From positions 87,592,001 through 87,656,000 of the forward strand of contig NC_133157.1 of NCBI RefSeq assembly GCF_040802235.1: 64,000 bases of DNA, in the 5' to 3' direction. The position numbers and the translations under genes are program-made. Positions 44,235 to 58,189 of the stretch are shown here, in pieces. This DNA is from Manis javanica (taxonomy: Eukaryota > Chordata > Mammalia > Pholidota > Manidae). The notes beneath the pieces are model-generated. The model made no database searches and was not told the DNA's origin. It saw nothing but the letters and a program-made list of their open reading frames with translations. Position 1 is the first letter of the stretch; every line of letters begins with the position of its first letter.

Positions 44235-45180
44235 CTAAAGATTTTAAGGATATATAAGGCATATATAAGGAACTTCTACAACTCAACAGCAAAGTAATCC
44301 AATTTAAAAAATAGGCAAAGGACTGGATGGACAATTCTCCAAAGAAGATATGCAAACGGCCCAATAAGTATCTGAGAAGATTCTGAATATCACTCATCAT
44401 TAGGTAAATACAAACCAAAACCACATACCTACCACCTCATATGTATCAGGATGGACACTATGAAAAGAACAGAAAATAGTATGTTCACAGGGATGCGGGA
44501 AATCTTGGAACCCTTATACACTGTGGTGGGAATGTTAAATGGTGCAGCCATACAGGAAACAGTATGTAGGTTCCTCAGATAATTACAAATAAAGTTACCA
44601 CGCCATCTAGCAACTCTAATTCTGGGTAAATATCCAGAAGCACATAAAGTAGTGTCATGGTCATGGCAACATTATTCACAATAGCCAAGAGATAAAACTA
44701 ACCCTAATGTCTGTGAACAGATGAACAGATAAAGAAAATATGATACAGACAGGCAATGGATTAGTATTCAACCTTAGAAAAGAAGGGAGCCTGGCCACAT
44801 GCTAAGACATGGATGAACATGGAGGATATTATGCTAATGAATCAAGCCAGGCACAAAAGGACAAATACTGTATGATTCCACTGATGTGAAATACCTCAAG
44901 CAGTCACAACCATAGAAGGAGAAAGTAGAGAGGTAGTTACCGAGGGCTAGGGGCAGAGGGGATTATTGCTTAATGCTATAGACTTGTCACGTGCTGCAAG
45001 ATGACAAAGCCCCAGAGATCTGTGGCACAGTAGAGTGAATATACTTAACACTACTGAACCATAAAAATGGGTAAGATGGACTTGATAATATGGGCGAATG
45101 TAGTAACCACAATGTTGTTCATGTGAAACCTGCATAAGAGTGTATATCAATGATACCTTAATAGAAAATAATAGGTAAGA
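44235..45180 (+). mobile_element. Old L1 ORF2 3' end, sense
   Basis: Sense landmarks are GAACTTCTACAACTCAACAG near 44270, CCAAAGAAGATATGCAAACG near 44339, ATTATTCACAATAGCCAAGA near 44670 and ACAAATACTGTATGATTCC near 44860. It ends in an AATAGAAAATAATAGG tail region near 45175. Confidence 0.85.
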
Positions 45181-45201
45181 TGGTAAATTTAATGTAATGT
45201 G

Positions 45202-48060
45202 TTTTTTTTTTTTACTTTTAAGATACGATTTTTATTGAACATGTATAAGATTCACCTTTGCATTGTTACAAATACATTACAATAAAAACTTAGTTTTTGT
45301 AAAAGAACACATTTCCTGGATTTACAATTGTACCGGAAAACAAAGAAATATATAAATATGAAGGTTATTCTCCAAGTATTAGAACATAATACTAATGGAA
45401 TCACTTCAGTAGTTTTTTCCATAAACATTTACATGATTACCCACAACATTAACTTTCAGAGAATCAAATAAATGCATAATAGGAAGGTGGTCGCCCAAAT
45501 TAAGATGTATTCCCAGAAAAACTGAATATATCCTAAATGTCTTCTTCTGCGTGGGATTTGGTTAATGAATATCAGCAGAATTTTGTTACGTACATAAAAT
45601 GAGCAAAGACATTTGTAAATGCAGACCGTGTTGTCTGTAAATTAAAAATTCTGCCAGCTTTGTGACACAGGAGGTAGGCTAGAGACCCTCCCCACATGAC
45701 CACTTAAAATACACTGTGTATTTATTATGAAAAGTCACATACAGGAGGGAATAATAAAGCTTTTATATCCAGAGGTGTCTCAAAACAGGGTTTCAATATA
45801 GGCATATTTCATCCTTTATATTTTAGACTTAATGTTTAACATCTCAGCTATTTAAATTATGCATAGTACCCATGCCAACATCTGAGCAGCAGCATAACAA
45901 TTCAGCTACAGAACTTGATTCTATTCACATCATGTACCATTTAAGAGAACTGAGTATATTTCTGAACTGCCTCAGTTAAAGACCTGTTGAAATGCAACCC
46001 TATCTTATGAGCTCAATCTCTTTCAGAGCTTTTATTTACTGCAAGACTAATACTTCAGAGTACTTAAAAATGAAATATTTAATATTACTGCCAGCTTGAG
46101 CTCGCAACAGTCTAGTTAACACGGAAATCTCAAGTATGTTTTGACTGGAAGATAGCTGGACTTTTTTTTCCTCCTAGCAACAAAAGGACTAAGTGGTAAA
46201 TTTCTGTGGTTCACAGTTTTCATGCAAAACAAAACAAAAACCATACAAAATAACCTAATTTGGATACCGTAACTCTGATAGAATTTGCTGGAATGCAGCA
46301 GTGGACTTAAGGATTCTTAGTCAAGACTTTCTCAGATTATAAATACTAATCCACAGTAGTTTCTGTACAGAAGCCTTCAACACCACCGCAAAGGCAAGTC
46401 AAAGTGTAAACTGATGGCCTGGGGCCTTCTCTGTCCTTTACTACCCCTTCCCATGCTCTCTGGTCTAAGTCACCTGCTGAAATCACAGAAAGTGGGCTTC
46501 TACCTGCCTCTGTATTTCCCCCAAAACATGGTACTTAAGTCTCTTACCTGATCACAATATGTTGCTTTAAAATACCATTAAAATCTCTTTCTCTAAGATA
46601 GAATTAGGAAAAAAAAAAAAAAAAAGCTATTTTTAAAATATATATCTGCAAATTCTCCAACTGGGTGATTTGAAATTTGACTTTAATTTTTCAAATCTGG
46701 TGTTTAAACCCAAAATGGAACCAAAAGTAGGCTTGGTATTTGATACGCACATTTTTTTTCAGTAGCTACATCATTAAGGTATAGGTACGCTGTACATGTT
46801 CTAAGGAAAGAAAAAAAACAGGAAATAAGGGAGAAACTTAAGCAAACATGAACAATTATTTTCAAAGGCCTATAATGAAATCTGATTGCAGATTACGCCC
46901 TTGGCACACAAAACGGAGTATAACAAATCTGGACTTTCACTGATGACAGAGGACATAGCCATTATTATTTTTTCCTTCCTAATCACTGGTTTTGTTTATT
47001 TTTTTCTTCCTGGTCATTGATTCTGTTTATTAAAATGTTTGATTTCCTACCATATATCAAGATGTATCTGGTGGCTGCTAAAATTATAAAGGCATGATTT
47101 TTGTTTTACAAAATTTCTCCATTTTTAAAAAAAAATAATTCTCGATCATTTTAAATACTGACAGCCAGTCTTGTATAAAGATGTGAGGCTGAGGGCAGCT
47201 AAGGGTGAGTAAGACCGACGTTACCCTGATCACAGCGCCTTTTACACATCTGGAGGATGTCCTCAGGGAACCTCGCTTACAATCCAGTTTTTATCATTTT
47301 CAAAACTGCAAAAGCATTTGCACAAACGCCAATAAAAAATACATCCTAGAAATAACATTTTGAAGATAGAAAAATAGGTTTTTAAAATGTCATATATATA
47401 GCTCTGAACATTTTCATGTCTGTGAAAAACTGATTTTTTTTCCTCACAATATACAGTGAATGTTATCAGTTCACTTTCTATTATTCACAGACAGCAAGTC
47501 TTTACCACTTAGGATAACATTTTCCTTGGTTAGACTAAAATGTTCAGTTTGATTTATTTTTATTTAACACAAATCTTAAAAAACGAAGTATGATTAATGA
47601 CTCAGGAAACCCTATCTCTGAACATTCAAAATATTCTAAAGTGGGGTGTCATCTTTTAAAAAAATCTCAGAATCCATTTGTCATAGTAGTATTGGATTAA
47701 TTTGGAATACTCAATCCAAAACGCTAACATGAACTATTCAAATTTTTCTAAACCTCCAATTTGGATATTAAAGTGTTTTCTTAATAATATATATTTTTCC
47801 CTTATTTGGCCAATATCAAAATACCCAGACCTGAGTAATTCTATTCAAACATATTATGTCTCTTGGACATCATTTTGAAAGAACTGGAAAATACTGGTTC
47901 AACAGAAACTACATTTTTCTTCAGGGACTGGGTGTCACCAGAAAAAATCGAAACTGTCACCAGAGAAATGTTTAAGGTTTGGTTTTTCTGTTGTGCTATC
48001 GAACTGGACGCAGATCAGATGGTCTATTCTTGCCTCAAAACAACTAACTTCTGATATAGT
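45202..48060 (-). pseudogene. Reverse-oriented mRNA 3' UTR-like sequence, gene unidentified
   Basis: A T12 tract (45202-45213) is followed within about 20 bp by TTTATT (45231-45236). On the minus strand this is AATAAA followed by a poly(A) tail, the mark of a retrocopied transcript. Rightward are almost 3 kb of AT-rich, conserved-looking sequence without L1 or LTR landmarks and without long ORFs, as expected for a long 3' UTR. I do not recognise the gene. The right end is uncertain. It could instead be the true 3' UTR of a gene outside the window. Confidence 0.4.
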
Positions 48061-48399
48061 AAAGAGGAAAACAGTATCTGATGTTGGGGAGCTGAGATAG
48101 AAAACCACAGGCCCATGTCAGTGATGCCAAGCAGCTGCCCCAGGTCTTTTTATCCACTATCTCCTTGGAATAACACTCAGTTTCAGGTCAGTCTTAACAC
48201 AGAAAAGGCCTGTCTATTTCTGATCATATCACAGTTTTCTTCCTGTTGCTCTGAATTTTGACTCCTAAAACCAGCAGATATTATTTAATTAGTTAAAATA
48301 GCTCTTCAAAGTCTGTGACAGGACACTTAGGGTCTGATGTTTAGGGAAAAGGCTCTTTCTTCCACTTACCTTGTTACAGAAAATACTGAAAAAAAAGCC

Positions 48400-48835
48400 T
48401 GGACTGGATCACTGACGGAAAAAAACCAAGCGGCACTCGGAGGTCTTGGAGTGTTGAGGCTTTATTTCACACCTGCGGGCTCAGAGGGGAGTAATCTCCC
48501 AAAAAGTCTGAGCCCCGAACACAGAGGAAAAGGGAGCAAATTTATACCTTTCTGCTTCCTTATCTGTAACATTCCTACGTACACAGCAAGCGAGCAGGCA
48601 AGGGGGAGGGAGTTTGGGGAGCAAACCTTGGGACCCAGTGCTGGGGGAAACCAAGGGAGTGTTTTTTTTGTTTGTTTGGGTTGAGGAGGGGGGCGGGGCA
48701 GAGGGGAGCCACCTCCTAAATTACTGTCCTTGCAGTGTTGTTTCTGTTGAGGAGGGAGGCGTGCGAGACAGAGTGGAGCCACCCGCTAGGTTGCTGTCCT
48801 TGTAAATTTTCTCTTATCAGCCTAAGAATATGCCC
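48400..48835 (-). mobile_element. LTR (probably solitary), antisense
   Basis: The minus strand has TATAAAT (about 48545) and, some 75 bp on, AATAAAGCC (about 48466). CA-ending GC-rich U5-like sequence and an upstream G/C-rich U3 with repeated GGTGGCTCC-type blocks (near 48715 and 48785) complete an LTR layout. No internal retroviral sequence is seen on either side. The family is unidentified and boundaries are approximate. Confidence 0.5.
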
Positions 48836-48839
48836 AATA

Positions 48840-49510
48840 TAAGGGACTTATGACCAGTTTCCAGTTTCTAGAATGCCATCTGCTACCACTGCACCCCCGG
48901 GACTCCCTCTTGCTTTGCTCCCTTAATGTAAATGCTGAAATTGGCACAATCCACAAAAACATGGAATCAGCTGTTCTTGACTTAAATGTTACTGTTTCTC
49001 TGGAGATCAATTGAAACATGAAACCAAGAAGTGTTATTCTGTGTATGGATTTTCAAATCTATTTTCCTTCAAATGTCAAGTGACAATATTCCACTTACTC
49101 TGTTCTGACTCAGGCCAATTTTCGTATTGGTTTCCAGTTGTCATAACTAGAGGTTGGGGTGGCCTCACCGAGCGTATGATGATGCTAAACGTCCTGTGAC
49201 ACGCAGGACAAGGTGCCCTTCCAGCAAAGCACCATCTGAACCCAGGTGGAACTGCATCAAGGCTGAGAAACCTTGCTGTAACGAAGGCCAATCGATACTG
49301 TTGCTCTTTGTAAGTTTTCTTTTGATGGAAGAAAATTTATTTAGCCCATAGTATGAACACAATGCTTTCTCCTCACGTATATGGTCACTTTTTTGTTCAT
49401 GTAAGTATTACTTATCTTATAGGTAATCTCAAGATCTGTTGTTAATTGAATTTTTATAAATTGATAATTGCTCTGGTCACATTAGCTTTAACACACATTC
49501 ATCCATTCCC
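48840..49510. other. No recognisable gene
   Basis: Unique-looking sequence. Short frames without family resemblance. Confidence 0.35.
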
Positions 49511-49515
49511 CTGTT

Positions 49516-49600
49516 CACACACACACACTCACACACACACACACACAGTGTTCAGCTTGTACACTCACACACACACACACACAGTGTTCAGCTTGTACGC
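49516..49600. repeat. CA-repeat minisatellite (two 36-bp units)
   Basis: (CA)n tracts each followed by GTGTTCAGCTTGTAC are present twice in tandem. The microsatellite and its unique flank have been duplicated together. Confidence 0.85.
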
Positions 49601-50400
49601 TGGGACTTGGAGATGCTGTACACAAGGTCCGCCGGGAGGTCCTGCGCGCCTGCCCTCGGCCTGCAGCTGAGGTGGTCGCGACGTGGCCCTGCTGCCTGCT
49701 CAGCACCCCGCGCGGGCCACCAGGCACGGGTTCCCGCGGGCCTTCCCCGGCGGCGGCGCTCCAGGAGCCCGGGGCGGCGGGCTCGGCACCGCACCTGCGC
49801 AGAGTGTCACGCCGCCGGCCTCGGAGCGCTCGGTGCTGCAGCGCCCCCTGGGGGACGTCAGGGACGCCGCCACGTTCCCGGAGGCCCGCGGGCGGCCTGC
49901 CCTCGCGGACGGCGCTCCTGCCGGGGCGGCCGTGGGGCCTGTCGGGGCTGGCAAGGTCAGAGCACGTCTGACTCGCTGTGGCTGCGGGGCGGACGTCCGC
50001 GGAGGCAGGCGGGTCCTCCTCCGCGCCTGCACGCGTTTGCGGGGCGACTCCCGGCGCTTGCCGCCTCCGCGACTCCGGGCTAGAGCGGGTTGGCCTGGCT
50101 CCTGCGCGGACGGCCTCGCCCGCTAGGTCCTCCCCGGTAGCCGCCCGCACTGGCCTGCGGAGCGGACGGCGGTGCTGACGCTTGCCGACCGTGGGATCGG
50201 CCCACAGACCCTCGGCGGCGCGGGTGCGCGGGGAACCCCGTGGAATGGGGTTACGGCGCGGAGCCTGCAAGCACAGCGCTGCCGCGGCGCCGGCGGCGCT
50301 GAAGAGGGCTGGGCGCGGAGCAGAGCCCCGCCCCACAGCAGTCTGATTGGACCATCCAATCCCGTCTGTTTTGTCAGGGGGCGGGCATAGCTTGGATTAA
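49600..50400. promoter_or_regulatory. CpG island
   Basis: About 750 bp of high GC with abundant CpG, sharply bounded by AT-rich DNA. It contains GCGCCCCCTGG (about 49840, a minus-strand CTCF-like core), GGGGCGGGC near 50378, and facing CCAAT-type boxes (ATTGG at about 50344, CCAAT at about 50354). Long overlapping ORFs on both strands, including 273 codons at 49515-50336 minus, reflect composition and resemble no protein I know. It may be an active promoter for a transcript I cannot identify. Confidence 0.65.
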
Positions 50401-51414
50401 AAAAGGACGAAGACTGAAAATTAAGTGATACAAAAATCCAAATTAAGAATATATGGGAAAACAAACCAAAGAGAGCAGGCGGAAGAGAAGGGAGTAATAA
50501 GTACCTGAAATTGATACAGTAGAAAACAAACCAACAAAAGCACTAGAGATAATTTAAAACTTCAGAAATCACTACTCTGAAAAGTTAGCACAAGTGAACA
50601 GATCTGGCAAAATTAAGACCAAGAAGAAGAAACTAAAGAATCTAATACAATATTTTGAATATGAAAGTATAAGTGATAGAAACAAAACTGTACCAATACA
50701 CTTAATGTTTAGCCAAGTGAACAAATTTTTAAAAGGAAAAATTATATCTTGCCGATAATAAGGAATAAATAGCCTAAATAATCCTATAAACAATAGAGAG
50801 TCAATTGTTTAATATCTCCCTAAAAACTAAGACTTTAGTTCAGCCAAACATTCAGGAAAAATAATTAAAATATTACATTACTTTTTTCCCATAAAATAGC
50901 AAATGAAGGAACATACACCAATATGATGGTGTGGTTATAAACACCTTACTACCACAACCAGACAAGAATGTAAGAAAAGTTAGGGGCCAATGTTACTCAA
51001 GAGCATAGATGCAGAAATCTTAAACAAATGCCCTGAAGCCAAATTCAGCAATGTATTAAAACAAAAGAAGTTAAATTTGATTCAGAAATGAAAAAGTTTA
51101 ACAGTTGAGAATCCATTTATGCAACTCAGTAAATTTAAAGATGAAGGAAGAAAAATGGAATCACAGAAAAATTTCAACATAGACAAAACATACATAAAAT
51201 TCAATATATGTTCACTATAGTAAATTATAAAAAATGATCTCTAAAAAAAGCCATCATATTTAAGAGTGAAACATTAAAAGTCTCATTTTAAAAATCAAGA
51301 AGAGGAGGGTGAGTGTGCACAATTTTATTGCTTCCATTTAATAGAGAACTAAAGGGTCTATAAAGGGTCTAGCAGCAATTGTAAGAGGGAAAGGTGATGA
51401 ACATATAATGAGAA

Positions 51415-51446
<32 letters not shown>
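50400..51446 (+). mobile_element. Old L1 ORF2 fragment, sense, with poly(A)
   Basis: L1-like sense strings include AATGCCCTGAAGCC-type and ATAGATGCAGAAATCTTAAA (near 51005). A-rich body throughout. It ends at an A25 run (51421-51446), probably the element's tail. Confidence 0.65.
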
Positions 51447-51449
<3 letters not shown>

Positions 51450-51450
<1 letters not shown>

Positions 51451-54400
51451 TTCCTGTGTGATACTAAATGCCTTTGAAACACCTGGATAAAATCTCAATT
51501 TTTCAAGTTCATCCATTGCATGTTTGGTTCCCTTAATTCCACGCAGGGAGAGATTCAGAAATACGCTGCTGTTTAGTATTCAGTCGGCACAATTTGTTGC
51601 CAACCAAATTATCAGTGAATTGGTAAGTTTTATTTTTCTTTTATTTCTCATCTATTCTGGGATATAAAGCCTAAAAACTGCCAGTTGTTTGAATATGGAC
51701 TGAGCAATCCCTAGAGGGTTGAATAAATGAAGGATAGTGACCAAAAACTCTTCAAATGCATAACAACAGTAAACAAAACACAGCCAACGTTTTGATGTCA
51801 CTGTCAGCTCTGGTTCAATGATAATAGAAGACATGAAGTTATCGGCTTGTCTCTATGAATGTGCACAATGTCAAGCTAGATGCTAGCCTTACATTTATAT
51901 AAACTGTGTGTATTGACTCAATATACCACCCGCTTTCAATATTATTTTTAAAATCTCAAAGACTCACTTTTCAAATCCTCTCATTCAAAGTAGCATTAGC
52001 ACTTTAAATGTCTGTCCACTGACTCCCACCAAGTAAATGGCAAAAATACTAAGCCAGAGTCTAAACACACTTGATTTTTTTTTAAGCTCACTTTAGATCA
52101 AACCATTTAGTTTCATGTTGCCCATCCAAATGTTGCAAGGAGGAAGGACTGAGTCAAACTATGGAGTTATAACCAATGTGCCATCCTCCTTATTAGAGAA
52201 CTGCTATTAGCTGTCCTCATTAAGTATCTGCCGGCTGACGGACCCCGTACACAAATGCAAACAGGTTTTACAAGACTTGGTGCCAAATCTAATGGCCGTT
52301 TATGGTGTCATTTCTTTTGCCCTGGACGACCGCCTTTGCCAGAGAAGTTACGAAATGTTCCCAAATAACACACAAATAAGTCAGAAGCTCATTCATTCAT
52401 TTGCTCATTTGCCTGCGTGCAGCAGCTGTGGGGCACTCATCACCTTCCAGGCACCGTTCTGTGTACCAGGCAAGATCTCGTGAGACAGTCTCAAGAGTTA
52501 ACACAGAAAGTAACAGAATAGAGAAGTAAATACATGAGGTAATTTCAAATAGTGACATACCTACTAAGAAACTGAACTTATGTCGCTGCTCAATTTTAAT
52601 ATTTAGAACTCCCCACCTTTGTTGAGCAGGCACAAAGAGAGACGGGCGGATTTATGTGCTTCAGCCTGTATCATTACAGAGTAAACTGCTGAGCCAAGAA
52701 AAAGCCTTTCTCAGCGGGATTCTTTCAGTGAATGACCTCCTCCCACCTCCCTATGGACCACGTGGCTCATTCGTTGACACGGTTTTATTTATCCTTTTGG
52801 AATGTCAAAAATAAAGTGGTAATTTTTTGAAGTATCGGAAACTCCCAAAAGAACTCCAGCAAAGTTCCGACCTGATTCTAAGTAGGCTCTTTAATGTTCT
52901 AGAAGTTGGTTTGGTGGCTCAGGCAACATCTTCTGAAATTTAATGTGTTTTTTTTATGGAAACATAATCATATATATATCTATATCTATCTATCTCTATA
53001 TCTATAATCATATATATTTTGTATTAAATTTCCTTTCATAGTATTCCATTATGGGAAACATGGCAATATTATAGGATAAAAAGAGCACAAATTGATAAAG
53101 AATCTCCCTCAAAAAAGATGTTAGGAGGCCTTTCCCCTTGCCAGGACAAATGCATAGTTTCTGATGAGATTTGTCCTGACACTGTGAAGTCCATGCACCT
53201 GGGCTGATTTCTTGCCTATTTTTGGAATTAGAACATGAGTTAATGCTGCAAACTTGCAATGGAACAAAATTAAATGGAACAAAATTTTCAGGTTCCAAAC
53301 CACTCTAACTATAATTAATATACAGTAAAATTATAGCTCAGATCATAGTAGCCAGGTTGCAAATTCTTAATCATAGTAAAGGGGCCCTGGTAACCTCCAT
53401 TTAAGTACTTGTGTTCACTTCACCAAAACAAGGATTGAGGCACATGAATATTCAGCATTCAGCACTGCTGTGGGTGTAACTGGAAAAGAAGGGCCTCCAC
53501 CCCAGATGTGGGAAGCTCAGTCAGAAGCCTCTACCCCCACCCCTGAGCGGTGCAGGAGACAGAGCACCCTTCCCCAAGTGCAGGTCTGCTCAGAGACTGA
53601 AAAGTAGGTGCTGCAAAGAGCTGCATAGGTCTCCCTGGTGAGTTGTTTTAAGTATTTCAATCCATCTGAATTCCTCACCCAGAATATAGAAAGCCCTTGG
53701 AAATATCCCTGTTTTTTTGAAAGGGGATTTCAATTTTTAGGCAATCCATTAGACACTCTTCACCATTAAACTGACAAAATTAAAGTCTGTTCCATCATGC
53801 TTAGGAGACTTCTATAAAGGATGACAGACAGCCTGAAGGTGATTGCTTAAATAGCTTACTGTCTTTTTCATGAATTCATACATTATTGCCTGAACAAACA
53901 GACTTTTACAAACCTTCACAGTAGCTGCATCCAAGAAAGTGTACACAGAACTCTGACAGTACATTTTCTAAGGGAAATCATAGCATTAGGCAAAAGTTAT
54001 TTGGACTCAGCATGTAGGCCATATTTAATACAGCAAATCTGCCAGCCAGGAGCCAGTGAAGGTAAACCAAGGCTAAGAGAGAGAAGCACTTTAGTGTCGA
54101 TTCATTAAAAATTCTTTGAGATCCTCCTACCTGACCTTGCGTGAATACATCATACATGGCATCTTTTCCAAGGATATGCAATTTGGAATCCATGAAACTG
54201 GATGTTGTTAACTCCCCAAAATGCAATTTTTGGAAATGGTTTTCACATGAAGAAACATCACAAACAATTTTAGAAAGGGTGTGTTACAGATATTGGCTGT
54301 CTACCCTCCGTCATGCTGACCGGAAGGCACCTCAGACTGTCTGGCATTACTAGCCTTGACCCCGCCATTTGGAATGCCCCTTCTCTCTTGCACGCCACCT

Positions 54401-54740
54401 TCATCTCAAACGCACCATGCTTAACATTTTCCCTCAGCCTCCTGATTGGAATTAATGTCATCGCCAATCTTTGTGCTCATGGCCTTAAGCATTATTTCGT
54501 ACTTGCTAGAAAGTAAGGCCCATAGGGAGGGAAGGGAACTTTGTCTTGTTTGTGGCTCCTTTCCAGGAGCCTAGCTTAGCGACTGGCACATGGAAAGCTG
54601 ACATCAGACATACTGAATAAGTAACTGTAACTCTCTCCCCAGCCTTCTGTCCCAGTGCCGTGAAAGAGGAGCAATGCAAAGGCCGTGCATGTTCACCTCC
54701 TCCCCACGACCCGCACAGTGACTGGCACATAGTAGGCCTA
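51450..54740. other. No recognisable gene; one microsatellite
   Basis: AT-rich unique-looking DNA. A TATATC/TATC-type microsatellite lies at about 52971-53015. Open frames are short and without resemblance to known families. Confidence 0.4.
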
Positions 54741-54744
54741 TTAG

Positions 54745-55135
54745 TTCCTGTGTCTGCTCTACCAAACTATCACAATAGGGTTGCTTAAAACAACAAAAAG
54801 TTATTCTCTCACAGTTCTGGAGGCCAGAGTTCAACATCAAGGTGTCAGAGGGACCACACTCCCTGTGGAGGCTCAAGGGGAGAATGCTCTCTGCTTCTTC
54901 CAGCCCCTGTGGGCTGCTGGAATCCCACGCTCCCATTTCTGCCTCTCTGGTCACATTGCTTCTTCGTCCTGTACCCCTGTTATCTGCCTTCCTCCGATTC
55001 TCATAAGGACACCTGTGGTGGTAACTAGGGCCCACCAGGGTAATCTTCTCTCCTTGAGATCCTTAATTAAATCTGCGAAGATCCGTTTTTCAAATAAGGT
55101 CGCATCTCCCAGTCTCGGATGGCCAAGATTCAGTC
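54745..55135 (-). mobile_element. MaLR/MLT1-like LTR, antisense
   Basis: The plus strand reads TTGCTTAAAACAACAAAAAG, CTCACAGTTCTGGAGGCCAG and, at the far end, TCAAATAAGGTCGCATC. This is the reverse complement of a MaLR-type LTR body including its GATCCTTAATTAAATCTGC segment. Confidence 0.7.
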
Positions 55136-55139
55136 TACT

Positions 55140-58100
55140 AAATACACTGAATTTTCTAGCACAAGCATAGTGAAAGATAGTGTTAGGCAATTCCACATAT
55201 CTTGCTTTTAATACTGCTTTACAGGCCACACTATCAGTCTGGTTGTTTGATTGGTAAACTGTGATATTTGCTGAAAACAAACAAACAAAAGATCACAGAT
55301 TATTTGCAAGGTAAGTCATTTAGGTAGAGAGATAAACCTATTGTATGAAGAGACCAGTATTATTTGTCACTATTTTTTTCTTAACTGGGTGGCTGTGATT
55401 CTCAAACTTATCCACAGCATAATTTAAACACCAGGATTTCTGTTGCATGTACGGTCACCTCAACAGACAACTGCTCGAGTCCCTTTGTGCTCACTTCCTG
55501 CTGACTCACGGGGTCATCCCGCCGTGCGGCAGGGCACCCTCCATCTTTTTTTTGTGTGGCACCGACATGACAAGACACAGCATATTTCTGACCTCTTGTT
55601 CTCAACAAACTCATCTCTCACTCAGCTCAAAACCTCATCTGACAGACATCCTTGTAACAGGGAGGGCTAACCTATTTCAATGCCATATTAAATGGGAGCT
55701 CTGCTGTGTTCAGCATAAAAGGGGGAAGTAGAAGGTAAGTCTGACCCGCGATGAAGTCTCAGCCCCAGGACCCGGACGGCATGTGATGGGTGTGGATCTC
55801 AAGAAGCTCTTGTAATCAAAAAGTTTGAGGAATAGATGGGGCAGAATAAAAAACGACTGCTTTTTTTATGTTATACATAAGGGCCATTAATTTTTTTCAA
55901 TGTAGCCCCTGGATCTAACCAGTGGCTAACCACCCAACTCACTCCAGCAAATTAAATCTAGGTTTGGTTTTGTTCTGGCCAATTGAGTTCTGCAGAAGTT
56001 AGTGTCACAGGCCCCAACTGCCCCCATCAGAGCATGTGTTCACTTTTTATAGGTTACATAGGTAAAAAAGTTATATAAAATATATACTTCTATATACTCT
56101 TATATAGCTAGAGGCATGACATTACTTCTTTTCTAAACATTTTAGTCTAGAAAACAGTGTTTTTATTTTAGTTTCCAGTTTGCCCTGTCTAAATGAGAAG
56201 TGTCCTGGGTCATTAAGCAATCTCATTCAAATAGAAAAAATTTTAAAGTTCCACAAATAAATCTGGAATTACAAGGAAGTCTTGAGGCTTCAAGTAGTAA
56301 AGTGGCCTACTCAGCTCCAGTGGGCTCAAACGTACGATCACAGAGTGTGAGGCCGAAGTGTCTGTGCGGCCCGTCCCTGGGCACGCTGCCAGACCACGCA
56401 GCCTCGCTCACTACACTCTCCTCTTTGCTTTCACTGGTATGTGTAAGGCCGTGTGCACAACACCACCTGTGCCACCCGCATGCACTTGTGTAAACATCAT
56501 TCTCCTGTATAGGTTCTTACCGGATACCTACTAGATCCTAGGCTTTTCTATGCCATGTGCTATAAGAATGGAAATATGAAAACATGACGATCCTGTGTAG
56601 CATGGGCCGGCCTTGAGGTGGGGAGCTGGCCATGTGAGATGATGTTAATGACACTGACAGAGGAGGCAGAGATGAATTATGGGGCTGGGAGGAGGAAAGG
56701 GGCCCTGGTGACATGAGGTGACATTTCTAGGGCATGGATGTTGGTTAGGCTATGGTTAGACAAAGAGGAAAATAAATGGTTTTCAGGCAAGAGAACAGTG
56801 TAGCCACAATATGAAAGTAGGAAGACTCCCGTTATGTCCACCAAGCGGCCTGCAAACCAGTACGATCAGAGAGACAAGGAGAACAGTCTGGAAAAACAGC
56901 GTTAAGTCAGACAACAGGGAGCAGGCTAAGGCAGGAACTTCATTCATTACAAACTGGACACCTGTCAGAAGGTTTTGAGCCAGGTTCTATCAGATGGGTA
57001 TCAAACTCCTGAATAAATTTCTGCTCAATTGATCATATTTTGACCACTCTACCGAGCCTATCATTAGCAACAACGTGAGTAGCTAACTCTGTCCTCAATA
57101 CTTCAACTCCTGTTCATGCAGAGAAACCAGCACAGGCTGCTGCTTGGACCAAGCTCAGCAGCTTGTGACCGGTCGGAAATGCCCCAATGCCCTGAGCAGA
57201 GTCAAGCACATTTTATACACTTGTACAAAGAGCACTCCGGAAGCATATCTATGATTCACTTCACAGTATCTTGATGCAAGGCCTGAACAACCACTGTGAA
57301 GCTGACAAGACACAAGACTGGGAACTGAAAGCAAATACAGGTTACACACCTCCACGGTTCAATCCTGTGTTTCAATGGAGCACATCCCACTTAAAATGGC
57401 CCTATTTTGTTTTTTCTTAAAGAAGAGAAGAATAAGCATGTGCAATACAGTATTTCTACCCGGATCTTCATAACAGCTTTAAATGCCTTGGACATTTTAA
57501 ATACTGAAGATGCTTCCCCCTCTTACATACTTTTCAATTTATATTATAGAGAAAAATAACAATGTACCAGCAGAAGTTTTTTCTTTTAATAGAAATTATA
57601 TAATCTAAGCAAAAAAATGCAGGAACAAGAACTTCTACGGGGACAACAAAAAACTGCTAGAAAATTGCAAGAGGAATGACAAATGATCAGAATTTGTATG
57701 CAAAGTTGAAAACCTTTCCAGACCACCTGCAAGTAATTTAGTTCCAATGTTTTCTGTTTGATTAAAAAATCCTGTAATCACAGTGGGTTTCTTGGTAGAA
57801 TGTGGCCTACTCAAAATGGCCCACAGGCCAGAGGGTAGCTTTAAGTAGAACATGGTAGTGAAGGAATCCACACTATCTATAATGCCTGATTGCTAAGAGA
57901 AAAACAGTGGTCACACTAAGCTTTATTCATGCTTGGCCATGTTAATGTTTCTTTGTGTCCCTTCAAAGTAAAGGAACACAGAAGAGAATGGCAACAGTGA
58001 AAACCTGAAAGCACCTCCAGTTCTGGCACTTCACCAGCACCACCAGCTACATCCACATATCAAGTCAAGACACTCACCTCAGTGAAAGTTGTCAGCTGAT

Positions 58101-58185
58101 CTGTGAAGCCAGTGTGTTGAGCCACCCCATAGGAGACTAGCTTGTAACGTTCTCTTGAATGAGTCACCTGAGGCCTCCCAGTAAC
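55140..58185. other. No recognisable gene
   Basis: Unique-looking DNA of mixed composition. Nothing coding that I can support on either strand. Confidence 0.4.
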
Positions 58186-58189
58186 TGAG

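Noticed and set aside
41190..45180. A single L1 inverted by twin priming
   Set aside because: The two L1 parts cover overlapping 3' portions of ORF2 and are separated by about 200 bp of non-L1 DNA, so two separate insertions are more likely.
49516..49600. CRISPR-like repeat array
   Set aside because: Only two units of a CA microsatellite with flank, in a mammalian nuclear genome.
49515..50336. 273-codon open frame on the minus strand
   Set aside because: It lies in a CpG island with equally long frames on other strands, has arginine/alanine/proline-biased composition and no family motif.
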